Source: Coenobita brevimanus (taxonomy: Eukaryota > Arthropoda > Malacostraca > Decapoda > Coenobitidae). Taken from it: a stretch of DNA of 64,000 nt. A model generated the notes under the pieces. That model saw only the letters and a program-made list of their open reading frames with translations, made no database searches and was not told where the DNA came from. Position numbers and translations under genes: made by a program. Location of the stretch: the NCBI GenBank assembly GCA_032717465.1, contig CM064681.1, forward strand, positions 12,856,954 to 12,920,953, in the 5' to 3' direction. Shown here in pieces: positions 55,290-64,000 of this stretch. Position 1 is the first letter of the stretch. Each line of letters begins with the position of its first letter.

Positions 55290-55603
55290 GCCAATGAATA
55301 TTATGATGTTGCCATGATGCTTTAAACAGTGTTGTGCTAATTGTGTAATTATTACGCTTTAATAGAACTAGATTATTAAAATCGAAAAGGTCTGTACAGT
55401 CAATGTTTTACATAATGTCACGATGCAATTCATCTTGGTTTTACCCCTTTGAATGATAGTCCTATGTGCTTATATATTCAGTTAATACCGAATACATAAA
55501 TATATCAGCCTACGAAGCTTGACTTAGTGCGGAATTACACTGTAGCCCTGTTTTATGTCCATTTTTATCTTATACTACTTATGCCCACCCTCGTTTTACA
55601 CCT
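55290..55603. other. Unassigned sequence
   Basis: AT-rich DNA between the LINE tail and the next (AT)n array; nothing recognised. Confidence 0.5.
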
Positions 55604-55604
55604 G

Positions 55605-55646
<42 letters not shown>
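55604..55646. repeat. (TA)n array, flank of LTR element copy B
   Basis: This AT array ends at the LTR boundary (TGTTAC at 55647 on the + strand), mirroring the situation of copy A. Confidence 0.95.
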
Positions 55647-55650
<4 letters not shown>

Positions 55651-56431
55651 ACGGAAGAGAGAAAGATAATGTACACTTTAAGTGAGAATACTAAAAAATC
55701 ACTACTGTCCGGTAAAGTTCCAGGTTCAAAACAAAAGAGTTAGATTAAATTACAAGTTAAAGTTTAATGCACAAACTAACAACAAAACCTTCAGGACTCA
55801 TAAGGATAATGTAATGGCAAAAACAGGATAAATATATGGTTAACTGCAATAGCCTCTATTAACACGAAATTAGCATGAGTAAATTTATCTAAGTCAGCCC
55901 TGATGAAATGAGATACCAGATAATACTCAGTGAATGCCAGATAAATTATTACAGATACAAACTATTATCAAAAATGACTGACATAAAACCCAACACCAAT
56001 CAAAAACCTCACTAGGCCTAAGAATCAACCTTATGCTACACAGTACAAGAAAAAATGCAATAACACTTATACTCATATTACACACAGCTGCTAGATGTTT
56101 GGAGATTTCTTGAGGACTCACAATAATAATATCTGTACAGGGGAGGACAGAGATGTGAACAAAATGAGGAGTAGATCTAAGTGGCAATGATGCAGAGACT
56201 GAGCTCATTATATAGGGGCCAGGAGAGCTTGATACAACTTGTAAGAAGGACGCGCAAATGAAGCCATGGGGACAAAGAGCTGAAAATCCCGCTCTGAATA
56301 ACAGAGAGAACGACTTACTCTACTATAACGGTAGAAGGGGGGGACTGAGGCAGAACACGCTCGTGATCAAACATGCAGCAACTGTGCGTTAAAATTACAC
56401 AAAGGATGATGAAATCATAGGCTATGTAACA
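55647..56431 (-). repeat. 3' LTR of copy B
   Basis: This LTR is adjacent to a polypurine tract (GGGGAGG on the - strand, just above 56431) and bounded on the other side by (TA)n. The 93-residue frame inside is duplicated in the other LTR. Confidence 0.9.
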
Positions 56432-59400
56432 CCTCCCCACAAAGAAAAAAAAATTTACAAAGGAAATTTCTTATTACTCTAAAACAATCTGTATATGGCA
56501 TTACAGAACATGCAAAAGTCTTTCCTAATGTTACAAAACATGAGATCTCCCTAGCACGTTCAATCATAGGTACTTGCCAGTATCCCTTTAACAAATCAAA
56601 CTTACTTATGTACCTAGCCTTTCCGATCTTGTCTATGCAATCTTCCACACGAGGGAGAGGGTAAGTGTCTGTTTTAGTTATCTGATTAACACGTCTGTAG
56701 TCGATGCAAAGCCTCTGTGAGCCACCTGGCTTAGGCACTAGAGTGACAGGAGAACTCCACTCGCTCTGACAGGGCTCAATCATCTTGTGGTCCAACAGGT
56801 AGCCAAGCTCCTTCTGGATGAGAGGAACTTTCACTGGGTTCACACGGTAAGGAGGCAATTTAATTGGCTTTGCGTCTCCAACATCGACATCATGCATCAA
56901 CACAGTGGTTCTTCCTGGAGTAGCACGGAACACTTGCGGGTACTCCTGCAGTAATGCCGAAAACTCCTGCCTTTCCTTGGGAGGTAGATGAGAAAGCTTA
57001 GTCTGGAGATCATTCATGATATCAGGATTCTTCCCCAAACTATCACTCAGGCTCATGCTGCATGGGAGAACTTCACTTGTAGACTCGGGTGGAACAGCTA
57101 CAGTGCAGACTGGATTATTTTCGTCCCGCCTGTGATATAACTTTAGCATGTTGATGTGACATAGTTGCTTGCTCTTTCTACGATCTGGTGTGGCGATGAC
57201 AGTTGACATCACTGAGTTTCTTCTCCACGAAATAAGGGCCACTAAACTTGGCTTGAAGAGGTTGCCCATGAACTGGTAGCAGAATCAAAACCTGATCTCC
57301 TGGCTGAAAGTGGCGTAACCTGGACTTCTTATCATACCAAGTCTTTATCTCCTGAGCAGCTCCTAAATTCTCTCTCGCCAGCTGTAAAGCAGTGGACAGC
57401 CGTTCTTTGAACTTCATCACATACTCCAGCAGGTTGACGTCATCTTCCTCCGACAGCCAGCATTCCTTGAGTAACTTAAGGGGTCCTCTTACTTCATGGC
57501 CAAACAGTAGTTCAAAAGGTGAGAAGCCCAGTGATTCATTTGGAGATTCTCTTGCGGCAAACACAACGAATGGAAGACCTTTAACCCAGTCTTTCTGATG
57601 TTCCAAACAGTATTTCTTGAGCATCGATTTGAGTGTTTGATGATATCTCTCCAACGCTCCTTGGGTCTGGGGATGGTAAGCTGAAGACGTGATCTGGGTG
57701 ATGTCCAACTCTTTCAGAGACTGCTTGAAAACGTTTGACATGAAATTACTTCCCCGGTCTGACTGTACCTCCTTGGGCAGACCAAACTTTGTGAAGAACC
57801 CTAGCATTTCCTTAACCACGTTCTTTGCTGAGATGTTTCTAAGTGGAATGGCTTCAGGATAACGAGTAGCCATATCAATCATGGTCAACACATAAGAAAA
57901 TCCTGAAGAAGTCTTAGGAAGAGGGCCCACAATATCCACCAACACACGGGTGAAAAGCGCCTCAAAAGGAGGAATGGGAACTAGAGGTGCAACCTTTTCG
58001 GTCTGATTACACTTCCCCACAACTTGACAGGTGTGACAAGACTTACAATACCAGGAAACATCCCTGAAGATACCTGGCCAGTAGAAGTGTTTCAAAATGC
58101 GTGCCACAGTCTTCCAAGGTGTCCTGCCAAACTCGAATCATGAGCCACTCTAATGATATCCTGCCTACAAACACGAGGGATGACAACTTGATGTACAACC
58201 TCCCATTCACAGTCGGCTGATGCTGTTGGGGGTCTCCACTTCCTCATAAGTACTCCTGACTTTACATAATAACAAGTAGAAGCACCGGCTGACTCTTCTT
58301 CACTGTAAGCAGAGTTAGCTAGACCTTTCAACTCAGGGTCAGCAACCTGCAACTCAACCAACTCTTGACGAGACAAATTATCAACACTACGGGGTACTGC
58401 CTCATCTGGTGAGTGGTCCAAATTAGCAAGAAAAGTGTCAGCTAGGATAACATCATCATCATCATTATCCTCTAAATCACCAGTAACTTTAGACTTAGCC
58501 CTAGTGACAGCACATGCAGGGAACACATCAGGGACATCACAATCCTGGGACGCAGCCACTGGCTCACTAGACAAGTGAGGAGCTGGACACACTTGACTTC
58601 CACCAATATCATTTCCAAGTAAGAAAGTTACACCTGACATTGGGAGTGTCTCAACCAACCCAACCATAACGGAACCATTAACAAAACCAGACTCTAAATT
58701 CACTCTGCACAGAGGGACAGAGAAGTAATTATTCCCTACACCTTGTAAGATTACAGTTTCATCAGAGGAATTAACATTAGAGCCTAGAACACTGGTCAGC
58801 ATAAGGGATTGGCAAGCACCTGTATCACGATATATTTGAACTGATTTCCTGTCATTACTGTCCAGAGGACTGGCAAAACCATCAGACAGGAAATTAGCAC
58901 ATGAACTCTTGAGAGTGTCACCCACGTTACTGCTCAAAAGAGGAGCTCCATCATGAGAATTTAAGTTACCCCTCAAAGCAGGTTCAGTTAACTCAGTTAA
59001 AGAATTCTGGGAACTCTCAAGAGTGGACACTAGACCAATTGACTGAATATTTAAAGACTCCTTTTTGTTCACATCACGCTGTCTCCTGAAACATTTCTCC
59101 GTAGTATGACCAAGCTTACTACAATAAGTACATTTACTTTTCTGAAATCTTGAGGTGAAGCTGGTATTTACTTCCTGAGAAACATCATCTTTATTCTCTT
59201 TCCTGTTACCTGTACTCTGAGTAGAGGCAACGTACTTACTCTCAGCTTTCCCTTTTTCTTTAGAATATCTCTTGTGAGTGAGAACATATTCATCAGCTAA
59301 AACTGCAGCATCAGACAAATTATCTATTCTTTTCTCATCAAGATATAGGCTTACATCTTTACTAATACACCTTTTGAAGTCCTCCAACAAAATCATCTGC

Positions 59401-60185
59401 TTAAATTTACCAAAATCAGAATCCACATTCTTAGAATTTAACCACTGCTCTAACAGATCTTCTTTGATTTTTGCATACTCAACATGGGATTGCTTATCTT
59501 GCTTGTAAGTTGTCCTAAATTTTACTCTATAAGCTTCAGGAACAAGCTCATAGGCCTTAAGAATCAAGCTCTTAACTACATCATAATTATCAGATTGATC
59601 CTGAGGCAAAGATGCATAAGTTACTTGAGCTTTACCGGTGAGAACAGTTTGAAGGAGTACTGGCCAATACTCCTTGGGCCAACTAAAACCTGTAGCTACC
59701 CTCTCAAACAACTGAAAATACTTTGTTAAATCAGATTCATTAAAAGGAGGGACAAGTTTAACATTTTTAGCCACATCAAAATCATCAGAGCTAGATGATC
59801 CAGTTCCACCTTGTTTCATGCGATACTCATGGTCTGCCTGAATCCTGGCAAGTTCAATTTGTGCCTGAGCCTGTACCTGTGCCTCTTGAATACGAGCATT
59901 TGCCTCATTAACACGAGCCTCCGCCTCCTTAGCCTTAGCCTCCTGCAGGGCTAGCTGTAACTTAGCTAATTCAATCTGCGTTTGCTCATTTGGAGGAGTT
60001 ACATTAAACAAGCTTTCATTAATCATGTCAACAATTTGATCTTTAGAATGATGAGAGCGAACAGCAATTCCCAATTGTTGAGCAACGAGCTTAAGTTCAT
60101 TCTTTGTTCTGTTTTCTATATCACACACCGTTTGCACAGTTGACAAAAAATCTTTGGCTTCATCAAGTGTAGTAATAGTAGACAT
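56432..60185 (-). pseudogene. Gag-protease-integrase-(partial RT) polyprotein, frameshifted
   Basis: Domains match copy A. Gag from the ATG at 60185 has a coiled coil with repeated EARVNEANARIQEAQ-type units and a CTYCSKLGHTTEKC knuckle. Protease DTGACQ follows. The integrase zinc domain is split by a frameshift near 58120 (after SSLAGHLG). The core has all three acidic residues (LVDIVGP, SDRGSNF, ALERYHQ). A second frameshift near 57190 lies after KLSDVN. The partial RT (IDYRRVN, SKFDLLKGYWQVPM) ends at the same VMPYTDCFRVIRNF junction as in copy A. The YxDD box and RNase H are missing. Not functional. Confidence 0.88.
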
Positions 60186-60254
60186 AATTAATAAGTAACA
60201 GTCACAAAATATCAAGCAATATCCTTATGATAATATCCTGAATATCCTGATAAG

Positions 60255-60263
60255 AGGTCGCCA
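60255..60263 (-). promoter_or_regulatory. Primer-binding site of copy B
   Basis: On the - strand TGGCGACC follows the 5' LTR end after six bases, identical in position to copy A. Confidence 0.65.
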
Positions 60264-60269
60264 AATTTA

Positions 60270-61054
60270 TGTTACAGAACAGCGAAAGATAATGTACACT
60301 TTAAGTGAGAATACTAAAAAATCACTACTGTCCGGTAAAGTTCCAGGTTCAAAACAAAAGAGTTAGATAAAATTATAAGTTAAAGTTTAATGCACAAACT
60401 AACAACAAAACATTCAGGACTCATAAGGATAATGTAATGGCAAAAACAGGATAAATATATGGTTAACTGCAATAGCCTCTATTAACACGAAATTAGCATG
60501 AGTAAATTTATCTAAGTCAGCCCTGATGAAATGAGATACCAGATAATACTCAGTGAATGCCAGATAAATTATTACAGATACAAACTATTATCAAAAATGA
60601 CTGACATAAAACCCAAGACCAATCAAAAACCTCACTAGGCCTAAGAATCAACCTTATGCTACACAGTACAAGAAAAAATGCAATAACACTTATACTCAAA
60701 TTACACACGGCTGCTAGATGTTTGGAGATTTCTTGAGCACTCACAATAATAATATCTGTACAGGGGAGGACAGAGATGTGAACAAAATGAGGAGTAGATC
60801 TAAGTGGCAATGATGCAGAGACTGAGCTCATTATATAGGGGCCAGGAGAGCTTGATACAACTTGTAAGAAGGACGCGCAAATGAAGCCATGGGGACAAAG
60901 AGCTGAAAATCCCGCTCTGAATAACAGAGAGAACGACTTACTCTACTATAACGGTAGAAGGGGGAGACTGAGGCAGAAGACGCTCGTGATCAAACATGCA
61001 GCAACTGTGCGTTAAAATTACACAAAGGATGATGAAATCATAGGCTATGTAACA
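60270..61054 (-). repeat. 5' LTR of copy B
   Basis: It starts TGTTACATAG at 61054 and ends GTAACA at 60270 on the - strand. It is flanked outside by (AT)n. Confidence 0.9.
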
Positions 61055-61059
61055 ATATA

Positions 61060-61131
<72 letters not shown>
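61055..61131. repeat. (AT)n array between LTR copy B and LINE 3' end
   Basis: AT units with one ATACAT interruption. The array touches the LTR on one side and, on the other, the 3' end of a - strand LINE, so it may be that LINE's expanded tail. Confidence 0.9.
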
Positions 61132-61136
<5 letters not shown>

Positions 61137-61139
61137 TAA

Positions 61140-64000
61140 CAGAGCGGGGGAAGGAAAAACAAATGAATTAAAAAAATAGTCCATACACCAGATTATTGGT
61201 GTCCTCTGTTCATAAATTATCTGTAAACAGTTAGACTTGAACAGCTGTCGGTTGAAATTTGGAGGCAAACAACTCTGGGGAAGCGAGTTCAAGAGAGATG
61301 CAGTTCGGGGAATGAAGGAATTCTGATCGGCAGATGTTCTGCAATATGACTGAGTGCATTCCAGTCATGAGTGCTACCAGATGCCCGTGTAGCACGAGGG
61401 AAGGCATGGGAGGTGGCACCATGGACGCAACTTCGTCTGAGCATTTGCCACAAAAATATCTGAAATAATGCGAGGGGGGCAACATTCCTTCTTACTTGCA
61501 GGGGAGGTAGTTTATTTGTAATGGCAGGGTTGTTAATAATTCTAACAGCTTTATTCTGAATTTTGTCTAGTTGTTTTCATGCAATCTCTCCACATCCATT
61601 CCACAAGGGTGAGCAATATTCAAGCTGAGAGCGCACATGACTTTTATAAATTATAGCTAACTGCTCATCAGCGAAGAAGTTACGGACTCTGTACAATAAC
61701 CCAATTTTTTTATAGGCAGTTTTAGCAAGTGATCTAACATAAGAGGTAGAGCTGAGGGCATTGTTAAATGAGATGCCAGGAATTTCAATACTTTTGGAGA
61801 TGGGAATATTAGTAGCACCGAAGGTAATGTACGAATCTGGCTATATCTGTCCATTAGTAAATTGTATATATTTAGTTTTACTAGCATTAAATGAGACATG
61901 GTTGTTTTGTCCCCATTCACTGATCGTAGATAGGTCTTTATTTATGGAGATGCTGTAACTGAGTTGAAATGTAGAGATATTTGACTTTGTAAATGGGTGT
62001 CTTAGTGTGAATGAACTATGTAATGTTGAGTCATCTGCATATGAGTGGATGGGATTGTGGGTGACAGATAAGAGATCATTAATATGAACTAGGAGTAGGG
62101 TTGGCGCCAGAACTGACCCCTGCGGCTCGCTAGCGTTAATTGAGTGAAAATTGGAATATACATCATCTACTTTTACTCTTATTTTCCTGTCACTAAGATA
62201 TGAAGAAATCAAAGGAACAAAACACGTTAGTCCATAGCATGGGATTTTGGCCAGCAGGGAACGGTGCCATACTCTGTTGAAAGCTTTAGAAATATCAAGA
62301 GCTACTGCATGAGTTTCTCCACATAGATCAATTGATTGATGGATGGTATGAGTTAGGATATTGAGCATGTCAATGGTGGATACTTCATGGCGAAAACCAT
62401 ATTGTCCATCACTAATTAAGCTGTTGGATTCAAGATGTTTAACAATGTGCTTATTAATTAAAGTTTCAAATACCTTACCAAAAGAAGATGTGACAGCTAT
62501 TGGTCTGTAATCAGAGGGGTCAGAGGAACTTCCTTTCTTCAGAATTGGAAGGATATTGGCTTCTTTCCATGAATTTGGGAATAAAGAAGTACGTATGCAT
62601 AGTCCCTAATTTAGCTAGAACATACGCAAGTTCAGGGGAACACTTTTTCAAAACAATTGGCGAAATTACTTGGAGCTTTGTTGGTAGGTAAATTGTCCAG
62701 GATGGATTTTACGTATCTTTTTCTGTATTTTAAGTGGGGCAATTTCGGGAGAGTCAAGTTCTAGTATTGATACGTTCTGGCTGGTATCGTCTATGATAGA
62801 GTTTCTGGCAAATGTACTGGCAAAAATATCCGCTTTCCCACACGGGTCATTTTTAATGTTGCCATCTGGAGATTTTAGTGGGGGAATGGATGATGACTTG
62901 TTAAAGTTATTATTGAAAGAATTAAGAGTTGACCAGAATATTCTATTGTCATTAGAGTTGTTAAGTAGTGTTGATGCCTGCTCATGAAGAAAGTTTGATT
63001 TAGCAAGATTTATTACAGCCTTTGCATGATTTCTAGCAATTTGAAATTGAGAGAGTGATTCAGATGTTTTTGATTTTAAGTAAGAGTTATATGCTAATGA
63101 CTTTTGGCTGTTGCTCTGGCACAGTTGCCATCAAACCATTTTGGAGAGTTCGATTTTTTAGTGAACTGTTGACTTGGTATGAATTAATCCATACCAGCTA
63201 GTATTAAGTCGCAAATGTGGGATTGGGTAGAATTGGGATCACTAGAAAAGAAAGACTGCCATGGAATGTCAGCAAGATAATTTCTGAATCCATCCCAGTT
63301 TGCCCTATCAAAGTGCCATTGGATCACTATGACAGGTTCAGAATGGGGAGGTGTGGGCGAGTTAACTAATGAGGCTTTGATGAGATTGTGGTCGGAGGAT
63401 CCAAGTGGTGACAGTACCTCTATCCTGTATTGATCTGGATTATTTGTCAAGAATAAATCCAAGAGATGGGCATTATGGTCAGGATTATCAGGTATTCTGG
63501 TTGGTTGCTTTACCAACTGGGTGAGATTAAACGATTCTGCAAACAGCTTGTACTCTAGACCAGTTTCGTCAGTCCTGGCTGAATGCAATAACCACTCAAC
63601 ATTATGTATGTTATAATGACCCAAAATGGTAGTTTCGGCGCAAAGGTCAAGGTTACTCAACCAAGTGGATTTGGAATCAAATACACTGGGTTCCGAAGAA
63701 GCATTGGGGGAGCGATAAACTACACAAATATATATGGTAATATTTTGACAATTTAGTTTATACAATGAGTAATCAAAACTGGATGAAGTGAAGTTTAAAA
63801 TAGTGTCAACTGCATATTGGGATCTGATGTAACAAGTGCCGCCCTTGATACGGAAGTTTGTAAGGAGATGGTAACCGGGAAAACAAAATGGGGATATATC
63901 AGTAGAGGGTGAGATTTGTGGTTCTGTGAGGAAAAGGGCCAAAAGGGATATAGACTGAAGGAAAAAATGAACTGAGTTTAAATTTGTGGTAAAGCCGCGG
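61140..64000 (-). pseudogene. Jockey-like LINE ORF2, runs off the window
   Basis: In element order, 63942-63184 encodes the endonuclease (YICVVYRSPNAS, ILGHYNIHNVEW where GDFN is usual, LLDLFLTNNPD, GSSDHNLI). The linker at 63180-62400 (PKWFDGNCARA, IARNHAKAVINLA, FWSTLNSFNN) has slips. RT at 62368-61841 has VALDISKAFNRVWH (first Asp), SEPQGSVLAPTLLL, the catalytic SYADDSTLH and VSFNASKTKYIQF. The C-terminal part (61840-61200, shifted) has SLAKTAYKKIGLL, HVRSQLEYCSPLW and HDWNALS-like blocks. The Asp-to-His change in the GDFN box would impair the nuclease. The 5' part lies beyond 64000. It is inactive as read. Confidence 0.82.

Larger units (their letters stand above)
55647..61054 (-). mobile_element. 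Gmr1-type Ty3/Gypsy element, copy B (opposite strand)
   Basis: In element orientation it runs from 61054 to 55647. The LTRs are 60270-61054 and 55647-56431 (785 bp each). They differ at roughly ten positions by eye, so this copy is older than copy A. The internal region is colinear with copy A and shares the same RT truncation. Its gag is slightly longer because of a repeated Ala/Glu-rich coiled-coil segment. Two frameshifts break the polyprotein. Confidence 0.9.

Overview
The window is eukaryotic repeat-rich DNA, most likely from a decapod crustacean. I infer this from very dense AT, GA, AC and TAGA-type microsatellites, degenerate interstitial arthropod telomere-like (TTAGG/CCTAA) tracts, and a mixture of CR1/Jockey/I-like LINEs, BEL/Pao and Ty3/Gypsy elements, Tc1 and piggyBac relatives and SINEs. 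I find no convincing host protein-coding gene. Almost every real coding stretch belongs to a transposable element, and most are broken. No species can be named from the sequence alone.

Layout. 1-10 kb: simple repeats, a SINE-like fragment, three decayed + strand LINEs (3.0-5.3, 5.5-7.6 and 8.3-9.2 kb), a 181-bp piggyBac-type MITE and a Tc1 transposase relic. 10.2-15.0 kb (- strand): the 3' half of an env-bearing Gypsy/errantivirus-like endogenous element (integrase, then a fusion-type envelope gene). It is interrupted by a TA-flanked foldback element inside the integrase and a TTAA-flanked piggyBac-like element between integrase and env. 15.8-17.2 kb: 3' part of a LINE. 17.6-18.8 kb: an LTR-plus-leader unit containing a MITE. 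20.35-26.65 kb: an essentially full-length I/Jockey-like LINE with ORF1, ORF2 (endonuclease, RT, RNase H), a duplicated structured 3' UTR, a terminal stem-loop, poly(A) and probable target-site duplication. 28-29.7 kb: degenerate CCTAA tract holding a 5S rRNA-derived SINE and a tRNA-derived SINE. 30.6-38.1 kb: BEL/Pao element whose downstream LTR carries a LINE insertion. 38.9-46.4 kb: four broken LINE pieces and fragments of unrecognised coding origin.

46.7-61.1 kb: two copies, in opposite orientation, of one Ty3/Gypsy family with integrase before reverse transcriptase (a Gmr1-type order). Both lack the same 3' part of RT and all of RNase H. The left copy keeps one uninterrupted 1243-residue frame and almost identical 791-bp LTRs; the right copy is older. 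Both sit in (AT)n arrays, and between them lies a nearly intact single-ORF LINE with a TAGA-repeat tail. 61.1 kb to the end: a - strand Jockey-like LINE running off the window.

How the parts relate. The strongest biology is parasitic. The 5S-derived SINE shares its 3' end with the TAGA-tailed LINE, so it is probably mobilised by it. The truncated Gmr1-type copies share a deletion, implying that a non-autonomous form was copied with enzymes supplied in trans. The two tandem 3' UTR units of the 20-26 kb LINE fold alike and differ by compensatory changes.
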